Origin: Hippophae tibetana
Lineage: Eukaryota > Streptophyta > Magnoliopsida > Rosales > Elaeagnaceae
Assembly (NCBI GenBank): GCA_037013495.1
Contig: JAZDXN010000026.1
Span: 4,960,001 to 5,024,000 of the forward strand
Length of the DNA: 64,000 nucleotides
Reading direction: 5' to 3'
The notes below the pieces were generated by a model. It searched no databases, was not told the DNA's origin, and was given only the letters and a program-made list of their open reading frames with translations. How positions within the stretch are numbered: the first letter of the stretch is position 1; the number at the start of each line of letters is the position of its first letter. Below, piece by piece: positions 11,687-24,243 of this stretch. A program made the position numbers and the translations under genes.

Positions 11687-14594
11687 CCTAGGGTTGTTTC
11701 TTTATATTTTCAATCAGTCTCTATTCTTTACACAAAATAAGAGAAGAGAAAAAGAAAGAGGATGGCGTTCAAATTTTCAAATACAACAAAACATTTTCTA
11801 AATATGAGTTACACCATCCAACGGAGATAACTTTTGACTCGTGTATCGAAACCGCTATTACAATATATCAAATCGGAGCTCGTTTCAAATTACACAATAT
11901 ATTTTGGTCACACCAAGGAAAATCATTTTTGTACCTAAATTAACACGTTTACATTACTTACCGAGGGTTTCAAGATTTTCACGCACCATTTTCATTTTAC
12001 TTAGTGCTAGTTTAATTCATTAGAGCTATAGAGGAGATATTGGTACCAACCTAGGGTTGTTTCTTTATATTTTCAATAAGTCTCTATTCTTCGAGAAAAA
12101 TATAAGAGAAGATAAAAAGAAAGAGGATGTCGTTCACATTTTCAAAAACAACAAAACATTTGGTAAATATGAGTTACAACTTTCAAAGGACATAACTTTT
12201 GACTCGGGTATCGAAGCCACTATTATAATATATCAAATCGAAGCTCGTATTAAATTACACAATATTTTTTGGTCCGCCCAAAGAAAATCGTTTTTGTAAC
12301 CAAATTACATAGTTTACATCACTTAATGGCTGTTTAAAGTTTGTGATGCACCATTTTCATTTTTCTTACTTCTGGTTTAATTCAATAGAGCTATCTAGGA
12401 GATATTGGTGCCGACCTAGGGTTGTTTCTTTATATTTTCAATCAGTCTCTATTCTTCACAAAAAATAAGAGAAGAGAAAAAGAAAGAGGATGTCGTTCAC
12501 ATTTTCAAAAACGATAAAAGATTTGGTAAGAGTGAGTTACAAATTTAAACGGAGATAAATTTTGACTCGGGTATCGAAACCACTTTTATAATATATCAAA
12601 TCGAAACTCGTATCAAATTACACAATATTTTTTGGTCCCGTTCAAGAAAATCGTTTTTGTAACCAAATTAATTCGTTTACATCACTTAATGGGTGTTTAA
12701 AGTTTGTGGCGTACCATTTTCATTTTTCTTACTTCTGGTTTAATTCAATAGAGCTATATAGGAGATATTGGTGTCGACCTAGGGTTGTTTCTTTATATTT
12801 TCAATCAGTCTCTATTCTTCACAAAAAATAAGAGAAGAGAAAAAGAAAGAGGATGTCGTTCACATTTTCAAAAACAACGAAGCATTTGGTAAATATGAGT
12901 TACAGCTTTCAACGGAGATAAGTTTTGACGCGGGTATGGAAACCACTATTAATATATATCCAATTGAAGCGCGTATTAAATTACACAATATTTTTTGGTC
13001 CCGCCAAAGATAATCATTTTTGTACCCTAATTACATCGTTTACATCACTTAATAGGTGTTTAAAGTTTGTGACGCACCATTTTCATTTTTCTTACTTCTG
13101 GTTTAATTCAATAGAGCTATATAGGAGATATTGCTTCCAACCTAGGGTTGTTTCTTTATATTTTCAATCAGTCTCTATTCTTCACAAAAAATAAGAGAAG
13201 AGAAAAAGAAAGAGGAAGCCTTTCACATTTAAAAAAAAACAAAACTTTTGGTAAATATGAGTTATAGCTTTCAACGAAGATAACTTTTGACTCGGGTATC
13301 GAAACCACTATTAATATATATCAAATTGATCTCGTATTAAATTACACAATATTTTTTGGTCCCGCCTATGAAAATCGTTTTTGTACCCAAATTAATTCGT
13401 TTACATGACTTAATGGGTGTTTAAATTTTCGTGATGCACCATTTTCATTTTTCTTACTTCTGGTTTAATTCAATAGAGCTATATAGGAGATATTGGTGCC
13501 GACCTAGGGTTGTTTCTTTATATTTTCAATCAGTCTCTATTCTTCACAAAAAATAAGAGAAGAGAAAAAGAAAAAGGATGTTGTTCACATTTTCAAAAAC
13601 ATCAAAACATTTTGTAAATATGAGTTACCACTTTTAACGGAGATAACTTTTGACTCTGGTATCGAAACCGCTATTATAATATATCAAATCGGAGCTCGTT
13701 TCAAATTACACAATATATTTTGGTCCCACCAAGGAAAATCATTTTTTGTACCCAAATTAACACATTTACATTACTTACCGAGGGTTTAAAGTTTTTCACG
13801 CACCATTTTCATTTTACTTAGTGCTAGTTTAATTCAATAGAGCTATAGAGGAGATATTGGTGCCAACCTAGGGTTGTTTCTTTATATTTTCAATAAGTCT
13901 CTATTCTTCATGAAAAAAATAAGAGAAGAGAAAAAGAAAGAGGATGTAGTTCACTTTTCAAAAACAACAAAACATTTGGTAAATATGAGTTACAACTTTC
14001 AAAGGACATAACTTTTGACTCGGGTATCGAAACCACTATTATAATATATCAAATCGAAGCTCGTATTAAATTACACAATATTTTTTGGTCCCGCCTAAGA
14101 AAATCGTTTTCTTAACCAAATTACATAGTTTACATAACTTAATGGCTGTTTTAAAGTTTGTGATGCACCATTTTCATTTTTCTTACTTCTGGTTTAATTC
14201 AATAGAGCTATCTAGGAGATATTGGTGCCGACCTAGGGTTGTTTCTTTATATTTTCAATCAGTCTCTATTCTTCACAAAAAATAAGAGAAGAGAAAAAGA
14301 AAGAGGATGTCGTTCACATTTTCAAAAACGACAAAACATTTGGTAAGTATGAGTTACAACTTTCAACGGAGATAAATTTTGACTCGGGTATCGAAACCGC
14401 TTTTATAATATATCAAATCGAAGCTTCTATCAAATTACACAATATTTTTTGGTCCCGTTCAAGAAAATCGTTTTTGTAACCAAATTAATTCGTTTACATC
14501 ACTTAATGGGTGTTTAAAGTTTGTGACGTACTATTTTCATTTTTCTTACTTCTGGTTTAATTCAATAGAGCTATATAGGAGATATTGGTGTCGA
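11687..14594. repeat. 8-monomer block repeated from 2963-5870 at +8724 bp
   Basis: Landmarks 11,687, 12,050, 12,415, 12,778, 13,141, 13,503, 13,867 and 14,232 match 2963, 3326, 3691, 4054, 4417, 4780, 5144 and 5508 at +8723 or +8724. Shared marks include AATTAAATAG, TTTACACAAAATAAG, CTCGTGTATCG, TACCAACC with TTCGAGAAAAATATAAG, and GTAAGAGTGAG. The left edge is a hybrid near 11,600-11,660, where TTTTCCTGATGCACC (a type normally followed by a different monomer) runs into AATTAAATAG. This is long-range homology of 24 monomers. Confidence 0.82.
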
Positions 14595-14957
14595 CCTAGG
14601 GTTGTTTCTTTATATTTTCAATCAATCTCTATTCTTCACAAAAAATAAGAGAAGAGAAAAAGAAAGAGGATGTCGTTCACATTTTCAAAAACAACAAAGC
14701 ATTTGGTAAATATGAGTTACAGCTTTCAACGGAGATAAGTTTTGACGCGGGTATGGAAACCACTATTAATATATATCCAATTGAAGCGCGTATTAAATTA
14801 CACAATATTTTTTGGTCCCGCCAAATATAATCGTTTTTGTACCCTAATTACATCGTTTACATCACTTAATAGGTGTTTAAAGTTTGTGACGCACCATTTT
14901 CATTTTTCTTACTTCTGGTTTAATTCAATAGAGCTATATAGGAGATATTGCTTCCAA
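13141..14957. repeat. 5-mer HOR unit (A-type), 1817 bp
   Basis: Landmarks 13,141, 13,503, 13,867 and 14,232 recur at 14,958, 15,320, 15,684 and 16,048 (+1817, +1817, +1817, +1816). The single-base shift comes from an extra T in GCTGTTTTAAAG near 14,147 in this copy. Marks are in the same order as in the units at 6.6-10.2 kb. Confidence 0.82.
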
Positions 14958-16410
14958 CCTAGGGTTGTTTCTTTATATTTTCAATCAGTCTCTATTCTTC
15001 ACAAAAAATAAGAGAAGAGTAAAAGAAAGAGGAAGCCTTTCACATTTAAAAAAAAACAAAACTTTTGGTAAATATGAGTTACAGCTTTCAACGAAGATAA
15101 CTTTTGACTCGGGTATCGAAACCACTATTAATATATATCAAATTGATCTCGTATTAAATTACACAATATTTTTTGGTCCCGCCTATGAAAATCATTTTTG
15201 TACCCAAATTAATTCGTTTACATCACTTAATGGGTGTTTAAATTTTCGTGATGCACCATTTTCATTTTTCTTACTTCTGGTTTAATTCAATAGAGCTATA
15301 TAGGAGATATTGGTGCCGACCTAGGGTTGTTTCTTTATATTTTCAATCAGTCTCTATTCTTCACAAAAAATAAGAGAAGAGAAAAAGAAAAAGGATGTTG
15401 TTCACATTTTCAAAAACATCAAAACATTTTGTAAATATGAGTTCCAACTTTTAACGGAGATAACTTTTGACTCTGGTATCGAAACCGCTATTATAATATA
15501 TCAAATCGGAGCTCGTTTCAAATTACACAATATATTTTGGTCCCACCAAGGAAAATCATTTTTTGTACCCAAATTAACACATTTACATTACTTACCGAGG
15601 GTTTAAAGTTTTTCACGCACCATTTTCATTTTACTTAGTGCTAGTTTAATTCAATAGAGCTATAGAGGAGATATTGGTGCCAACCTAGGGTTGTTTCTTT
15701 ATATTTTCAATAAGTCTCTATTCTTCATGAAAAAAATAAGAGAAGAGAAAAAGTAAGAGGATGTAGTTCACTTTTCAAAAACAACAAAACATTTGGTAAA
15801 TATGAGTTACAACTTTCAAAGGACATAACTTTTGACTCGGGTATCGAAACCACTATTATAATATATCAAATCGAAGCTCGTATTAAATTACACAATATTT
15901 TTTGGTCCCGCCAAAGAAAATCGTTTTTTTAACCAAATTACATAGTTTACATCACTTAATGGCTGTTTAAAGTTTGTGATGCACCATTTTCATTTTTCTT
16001 ACTTCTGGTTTAATTCAATAGAGCTATCTAGGAGATATTGGTGCCGACCTAGGGTTGTTTCTTTATATTTTCAATCAGTCTCTTATCTTCACAAAAAATA
16101 AGAGAAGAGAAAAAGAAAGAGGATGTCGTTCACATTTTCAAAAACGACAAAACATTTGGTAAGTATGAGTTACAACTTTCAACGGAGATAAATTTTGACT
16201 CGGGTATCGAAACCGCTTTTATAATATATCAAATCGAAGCTTCTATCAAATTACACAATATTTTTTGGTCCCGTCCAAGAAAATCGTTTTTGTAACCAAA
16301 TTAATTCGTTTACACCACTTAATGGGTGTTTAAAGTTTGTGACGTACCATTTTCATTTTTCTTATTTCTGGTTTAATTCAATAGAGCTGTATAGGAGATA
16401 TTGGTGCCGA
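14958..16410. repeat. 5-mer HOR unit (A-type), partial second copy
   Basis: This continues the preceding unit through CTTCCAACC, GTGCCGACC, Y and CTATCTAGG monomers. After 16.3 kb it passes into a monomer with GAGCTGTATAGG, like those at 421 and 2600. This ends the regular 5-mer domain. Confidence 0.78.
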
Positions 16411-17999
16411 CCTAGGGTTGTTTCTTTATATTTTCAATCAGTCTCTATTCTTCACAAAAAATAAGAGAAGAGAAAAAAAGAGAGGATATCGTTCACGTTT
16501 TCAAAAACAACAAAACATTTTGTAAATATGAGTTACAAATTTGAACACAGATAACTTTTGACTCGGGTATCGAAACCACTATTATAATATATCAAATCGA
16601 AGCTCGTATTAAATTACACAATATTTTTTGATCCCGCCAAAGAAAATCGTTTTTGTACCCAAATTTATTCGTTTACATCACTTAATGGGTGTTTAAAGTT
16701 TGTGACGCACCATTTTCATTTTTCTTACTTCTCGTTTAATTAAATAGAGCTATATAGGAGATATTGGTGCAGACCTAGGGTTGTTTCGTTATATTTTCAA
16801 TCAGTCTCTATTCTTTACACAAAATAAGAGAAGAGAAAAAGAAAGAGGATATCGTTCAAATTTTCAAATACAACAAAACATTTTCTAAATATGAGTTACA
16901 ACTTCCAACGGAGATAACTTTTGACTCGTGTATCGAAACCGCTATTACAATATATCAAATCGGAGCACGTTTCAAATTACACAATATATTTTGGTCCCAC
17001 CAAAGAAAATCATTATTGTACCTAAATTAACACGTTTACATTACTTATCGAGCGTTTAAAGTTTTTCACGCACCATTTTCATTTTACTTAGTGATAGTTT
17101 AATTCATTAGAGCTATAGAGGAGATATTGGTACCAACCTAGGGTTGTTTCTTTATATTTTCAATAAGTCTCTATTCTTCAAGAAAAATATAAGAGAAGAG
17201 AAAAAGAAAGAGGATGTCGTTCACATTTTCAAAAACAACAAAACATTTGGTAAATATGAGTTACAACTTTCAAAGGACATAACTTTTGACACGGGTATCG
17301 AAGCCACTATTATAATATATCAAATCGAAGCTCGTATTAAATTACACAATATTTTTTGGTCCGCCCAAAGAAAATCGTTTTTGTAACCAAATTACATAGT
17401 TTACATCACTTAATGGCTGTTTAAAGTTTGTGATGCACCATTTTCATTTTTCTTACTTCTGGTTTAATTCAATAGAGCTATCTAGGAGATATTGGTGAAG
17501 ACCTAGGGTTGTTTCTTTATATTTTCAATCAGTCTCTATTCTTCACAAAAAATAAGAGAAGAGAAAAAGAAAGAGGATGTCGTTCACATTTTCAAAAACG
17601 ACAAAACATTTGGTAAGTATGAGTTACAACTTTCAAAGGACATAACGTTTGACTCGGGTATCGAAACCACTATTATAATATATCAAATCGAAGCTCGTAT
17701 TAAATTACACAATATTTTTTGGTCCCGCCAAAGAAAATCGTTTTTGTAAACAAATTACATAGTTTACATCACTTAATGGCTGTTTAAAGTTTGTGATGCA
17801 CCATTTTCATTTTTCTTACTTCTGGTTTAATTCAATAGAGCTATCTAGGAGATATTGGTGCCGACCTAGGGTTGTTTCTTTATATTTTCAATAAGTCTCT
17901 ATTCTTCACAAAAAATAAGAGAAGAGAAAAAGAAAGAGGATGTCGTTCACATTTTCAAAAACGACAAAACATTTGGTAAGTATGAGTTACAACTTTCAA

Positions 18000-19520
18000 C
18001 GGAGATACATTTTGACTCGGGTATCGAAACCGCTTTTATAATATATCAAATCGAAGCTTCTATCAAATTACACAATATTTTTTGGTCCCGTCCAAGAAAA
18101 TCGTTTTTGTAACCAAATTAATTTGTTTACACCACTTAATGGGTGTTTAAAGTTTGTGACGTACCATTTTCATTTTTCTTACTTCTGGTTTAATTCAATA
18201 GAGCTATATAGGAGATATTGGTGCCGACATAGGGTTGTTTCTTTATATTTTCAATCAGTCTCTATTCTTCACAAAAAATAAGAGAAGAGAAAAAGAAAGA
18301 GGATGTCGTTCACATTTTCAAAAACGACAAAACATTTGGTAAGAGTGAGTTACAACTTTCAACGGAGATAAATTTTGACTCGGGTATCGAAACCGCTTTT
18401 ATAATATATCAAATCGAAACTCGTATCAAATTACACAATATTTTTTGGTCCCGTTCAAGAAAATCGTTTTTGTAACCAAATTAAATCGTTTACATCACTT
18501 AATGGGTGTTTAAAGTTTGTGACGCACCATTTTCATTTTTCTTACTTCTGATTTAATTCAATACAGCTATATAGGAGATATAGGTGCCGACCTAGGGTTG
18601 TTTCTTTATATTTTCAATCAGTCTCTGTTCTTCACAAAAAATAAGAGAAGAGAAAAAAAAAGAGGATGTCGTTCACGTTTTCAAAAACAACAAAACATTT
18701 TGTAAATATGAGTTACAGCTTTCAACGAAGATAACTTTTGACTCGGGTATCGAAACCACTATTATAATATATCAAATCGAAACTCGTATTAAATTACACA
18801 ATATTTTTTGGTGCCGCCAAAGAAAATCGTTTTTGTACCCAAATTTATTCGTTTACATCACTTAATGGGTGTTTAAAGTTTGTGACGCACCATTTTAATT
18901 TTTCTTACTTCTGGTTTAATTAAATAGAGCTATATAGGAGATATTGGTGCCGACCTAGGGTTGTTTCTTTATATTTTCAATCAGTCTCTATTCTTTACAC
19001 AAAATAATAGAAGAGAAAAAGAAAGAGTATGTCGTTCACATTTTCAAAAACAACAAAACATTTTGTAAATATGAGTTACAACTTTCAACGGAGATAAATT
19101 TTGACTCGGGTATCGAAACCGCTTTTATAATATATCAAATCGAAACTCGTATGAAATTACACAATATTTTTTGGTCCCGTTCAAGAAAATCGTTTTTCTA
19201 ACCAAATTAATTCGTTTACATCACTTAATGGGTGTTTAAAGTTTGTGACGTACCATTTTCATTTTTCTTACTTCTGGTTTAATTCAATAGAACTATATAG
19301 GAGATATTGGTGCCGACCTAGGGTTGCTTCTTTATATTTTCAATCAGTCTCTATTCTTCACAAAAAATAAGAGAAGAGAAAAAGAAAGAGGATGTCGTTC
19401 ACATTTTCAAAAACGACAAAACATTTGGTAAGAGTGAGTTACAACTTTCAACGGAGATAAATTTTGACTCGGGTATCGAAACCGCTTTTATAATATATCA
19501 AATCGAAACTCGTATCAAAT
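18000..19520. repeat. 4-monomer block repeated at +4725/4726 bp
   Basis: Landmarks 18,228, 18,591, 18,954 and 19,317 correspond to 22,953, 23,316, 23,679 and 24,043. Rare shared marks are GACATAGGG, CTTCTGATTTAATT, CAGTCTCTGTTC and GGGTTGCTTC. The copies differ by several substitutions and single-base indels, so this duplication is older than the 1818-bp one lying between them. Edges are approximate. Confidence 0.78.
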
Positions 19521-21145
19521 TACACAATATTTTTTGGTGCCGCCAAAGAAAATCGTTTTTGTACCCAAATTTATTCGTTTACATTACTTAATGGGTGTTT
19601 AAAGTTTGTGACCCACCATTTTAATTTTTCTTACTTCTGGTTTAATTAAATAGAGCTATATAGGAGATATTGGTGCCGACCTAGGGTTGTTTCTTTATAC
19701 TTTCAATCAGTCTCTATTCTTTACACAAAATAAGAGAAGAGAAAAAGAAAGAGGATGTCGTTCAAATTTTCAAATACAACAAAACATTTTCTAAATATGA
19801 GTTACAACTTCCAACGGAGATAACTTTTGACTCGTGAATCGAAACCGCTATTACAATATATCAAATCGGAGCTCGTTTCAAATTACACAATATATTTTGG
19901 TCCCACCAAGGAAAATCATTTTTGTACCTAAATTAACACGTTTACATTACTTACCGAGGGTTTAAAGTTTTTCACGCACCATTTTCATTTTACTTAGTGC
20001 TAGTTTAATTCATTAGAGCTATAGAGGAGATATTGGTACCAACCTAGGGTTGTTTCTTTATATTTTCAATAAGTCTCTATTCTTCAAGAAAAATATAAGA
20101 GAAGAGAAAAAGAAAGAGGATGTTGTTCACATTTTCAAAAACAACAAAACATTTGGTAAATATGAGTTACAACTTTCAAAGGACATAACTTTTGACTCGG
20201 GTATCGAAACCACTATTATAATATATCAAATCGAAGCTCGTATTAAATTACACAATATTTTTTGGTCCGCCCAAAGAAAATCCTTTTTGTAACCAAATTA
20301 ATTCGTTTACATCACTTAATGGGTGTTTAAAGTTTGTGACGTACCATTTTCATTTTTCTTACTTCTAGTTTAATTCAATAGAGCTATATAGGAGATATTC
20401 GTGCCGACCTAGGGTTGTTTCTTTATATTTTCAATCCGTCTTTATTGTTCACAAAAAATAAGAGAAGAGAAAAAGAAAGAGGATGTCGTTCACATTTTCA
20501 AAAACAACAAAACATTTGGTAAATATTAGTTACAGCTTTCAACGGAGATAACTTTTGACTCAGGTATCCATAACCCCTATTATAATATATCAAATCGAAG
20601 CTCGTATTAAATTAAACAATATTTTTTGGTCCGGCCGAAGAAAATCGTTTTTGTACCCAAATTTATTCGTTTACATCACTTAATGGGTGTTTAAAGTTTG
20701 TGACGCACCATTTTAATTTTTCTTACTTCTGGTTTAATTAAATAGAGCTATATAGGAGATATTGGTGCCGACCTAGGGTTGTTTCTTTATATTTTCAATC
20801 AGTCTCTATTCTTTACACAAAATAAGAGAAGAGAAAAAGAAAGAGGATGTCGTTCACATTTTCAAAAACAACAAAACATTTTGTAAATATGAGTTACAAC
20901 TTTCAACGGAGATAAATTTTGACTCGGGTATCGAAACCGCTTTTATAATATATCAAATCGAAGCTTCTATCAAATTACACAATATTTTTTGGTCCCGTCC
21001 AAGAAAATCGTTTTTGTAACCAAATTAATTTGTTTACACCACTTAATGGGTGTTCAAAGTTTGTGACGTACCATTTTCATTTTTCTTGCTTCTGGTTTAA
21101 TTCAATAGAGCTATATAGGAGATATTGGTGCCGACATAGGGTTGT
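19328..21145. repeat. 5-mer HOR (B1), 1818 bp, copy 1
   Basis: From 19,328 the sequence matches the sequence 1818 bp downstream. Landmarks 19,680, 20,043, 20,408 and 20,772 recur at 21,498, 21,861, 22,226 and 22,590. Diagnostic private features present in both copies are ATATTCGTGCC, CAATCCGTCTTTATTGTTC, ATATTAGTTACAG, ATCCATAACCCC and GGTCCGGCCGAAG. I saw no difference in the stretches compared, so the duplication looks recent. Confidence 0.87.
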
Positions 21146-22963
21146 TTCTTTATATTTTCAATCAGTCTCTATTCTTCACAAAAAATAAGAGAAGAGAAAA
21201 AGAAAGAGGATGTCGTTCACATTTTCAAAAACGACAAAACATTTGGTAAGAGTGAGTTACAACTTTCAACGGAGATAAATTTTGACTCGGGTATCGAAAC
21301 CGCTTTTATAATATATCAAATCGAAACTCGTATCAAATTACACAATATTTTTTGGTGCCGCCAAAGAAAATCGTTTTTGTACCCAAATTTATTCGTTTAC
21401 ATTACTTAATGGGTGTTTAAAGTTTGTGACCCACCATTTTAATTTTTCTTACTTCTGGTTTAATTAAATAGAGCTATATAGGAGATATTGGTGCCGACCT
21501 AGGGTTGTTTCTTTATACTTTCAATCAGTCTCTATTCTTTACACAAAATAAGAGAAGAGAAAAAGAAAGAGGATGTCGTTCAAATTTTCAAATACAACAA
21601 AACATTTTCTAAATATGAGTTACAACTTCCAACGGAGATAACTTTTGACTCGTGAATCGAAACCGCTATTACAATATATCAAATCGGAGCTCGTTTCAAA
21701 TTACACAATATATTTTGGTCCCACCAAGGAAAATCATTTTTGTACCTAAATTAACACGTTTACATTACTTACCGAGGGTTTAAAGTTTTTCACGCACCAT
21801 TTTCATTTTACTTAGTGCTAGTTTAATTCATTAGAGCTATAGAGGAGATATTGGTACCAACCTAGGGTTGTTTCTTTATATTTTCAATAAGTCTCTATTC
21901 TTCAAGAAAAATATAAGAGAAGAGAAAAAGAAAGAGGATGTTGTTCACATTTTCAAAAACAACAAAACATTTGGTAAATATGAGTTACAACTTTCAAAGG
22001 ACATAACTTTTGACTCGGGTATCGAAACCACTATTATAATATATCAAATCGAAGCTCGTATTAAATTACACAATATTTTTTGGTCCGCCCAAAGAAAATC
22101 CTTTTTGTAACCAAATTAATTCGTTTACATCACTTAATGGGTGTTTAAAGTTTGTGACGTACCATTTTCATTTTTCTTACTTCTAGTTTAATTCAATAGA
22201 GCTATATAGGAGATATTCGTGCCGACCTAGGGTTGTTTCTTTATATTTTCAATCCGTCTTTATTGTTCACAAAAAATAAGAGAAGAGAAAAAGAAAGAGG
22301 ATGTCGTTCACATTTTCAAAAACAACAAAACATTTGGTAAATATTAGTTACAGCTTTCAACGGAGATAACTTTTGACTCAGGTATCCATAACCCCTATTA
22401 TAATATATCAAATCGAAGCTCGTATTAAATTAAACAATATTTTTTGGTCCGGCCGAAGAAAATCGTTTTTGTACCCAAATTTATTCGTTTACATCACTTA
22501 ATGGGTGTTTAAAGTTTGTGACGCACCATTTTAATTTTTCTTACTTCTGGTTTAATTAAATAGAGCTATATAGGAGATATTGGTGCCGACCTAGGGTTGT
22601 TTCTTTATATTTTCAATCAGTCTCTATTCTTTACACAAAATAAGAGAAGAGAAAAAGAAAGAGGATGTCGTTCACATTTTCAAAAACAACAAAACATTTT
22701 GTAAATATGAGTTACAACTTTCAACGGAGATAAATTTTGACTCGGGTATCGAAACCGCTTTTATAATATATCAAATCGAAGCTTCTATCAAATTACACAA
22801 TATTTTTTGGTCCCGTCCAAGAAAATCGTTTTTGTAACCAAATTAATTTGTTTACACCACTTAATGGGTGTTCAAAGTTTGTGACGTACCATTTTCATTT
22901 TTCTTGCTTCTGGTTTAATTCAATAGAGCTATATAGGAGATATTGGTGCCGACATAGGGTTGT
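21146..22963. repeat. 5-mer HOR (B1), 1818 bp, copy 2
   Basis: This is the second copy of the B1 unit, with all the private features of copy 1 at +1818. The match runs slightly beyond one unit, to about 23,174, where GGTGCCGCC in the earlier copy is replaced by GGTCCCATTC. Confidence 0.87.
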
Positions 22964-24243
22964 TTCTTTATATTTTCAATCAGTCTCTATTCTTCACAAA
23001 AAATAAGAGAAGAGAAAAAGAAAGAGGATGTCGTTCACATTTTCAAAAACGACAAAACATTTGGTAAGAGTGAGTTACAACTTTCAACGGAGATAAATTT
23101 TGACTCGGGTATCGAAACCGCTTTTATAATATATCAAATCGAAACTCGTATCAAATTACACAATATTTTTTGGTCCCATTCAAGAAAATCGTTTTTGTAA
23201 CCAAATTAAATCGTTTACATCACTTAATGGGTGTTTAAAGTTTGTGACGCACCATTTTCATTTTTCTTACTTCTGATTTAATTCAATAGAGCTATATAGG
23301 AGATATTGGTGCCGACCTAGGGTTGTTTCTTTATATTTTCAATCAGTCTCTGTTCTTCACAAAAAATAAGAGAAGAGAAAAAAAAAGAGGATGTCGTTCA
23401 CGTTTTCAAAAACAACAAAACATTTTGTAAATATGAGTTACAGCTTTCAACGAAGATAACTTTTGACTCGGGTATCGAAACCACTATTATAATATATCAA
23501 ATCGAAACTCGTATTAAATTACACAATATTTTTTGGTGCCGCCAAAGAAAATCGTTTTTGTACCCAAATTTATTCGTTTACATCACTTAATGGGTGTTTA
23601 AAGTTTGTGACGCACCATTTTAATTTTTCTTACTTCTGGTTTAATTAAATAGAGCTATATAGGAGATATTGGTGCCGACCTAGGGTTGTTTCTTTATATT
23701 TTCAATCAGTCTCTATTCTTTACACAAAATAAGAGAAGAGAAAAAGAAAGAGGATGTCGTTCACATTTTCAAAAAACAACAAAACATTTTGTAAATATGA
23801 GTTACAACTTTCAACGGAGATAAATTTTGACTCGGGTATCGAAACCGCTTTTATAATATATCAAATCGAAACTCGTATGAAATTACACAATATTTTTTGG
23901 TCCCGTTCAAGAAAATCGTTGTTCTAACCAAATTAATTCGTTTACATCACTTAATGGGTGTTTAAAGTTTGTGACGTACCATTTTCATTTTTCTTACTTC
24001 TGGTTTAATTCAATAGAACTATATAGGAGATATTGGTGCCGACCTAGGGTTGCTTCTTTATATTTTCAATCAGTCTCTATTCTTCACAAAAAATAAGAGA
24101 ATAGAAAAAGAAAGGGGATGTCGTTCACATTTTCAAAAACGACAAAACATTTGGTAAGAGTGAGTTACAACTTTCAACGGAGATAAATTTTGACTCGGGT
24201 ATCGAAAACCGTTTTTATAATATATCAAATCGAAACTCGTATA

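Larger units (their letters stand above)
1..16410. repeat. Domain A: 5-monomer XXXXY higher-order repeat region
   Basis: Forty-five or so monomers in which Y copies fall mostly every fifth position, with landmarks at 1511, 3326, 5144, 7689, 9506, 12,050, 13,867 and 15,684. The basic five-step unit is about 1817 bp. Within a unit the X monomers are themselves distinguishable at the landmark: GTGTCGACC, CTTCCAACC, GTGCCGACC, and one with CTATCTAGG. The order of these marks repeats, which is what defines a higher-order repeat. Exceptions are an early Y at 5871, an extra X pair at 10,233-10,958, and 6-, 7- and 10-monomer spacings near the start. These point to secondary exchanges. Confidence 0.88.
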
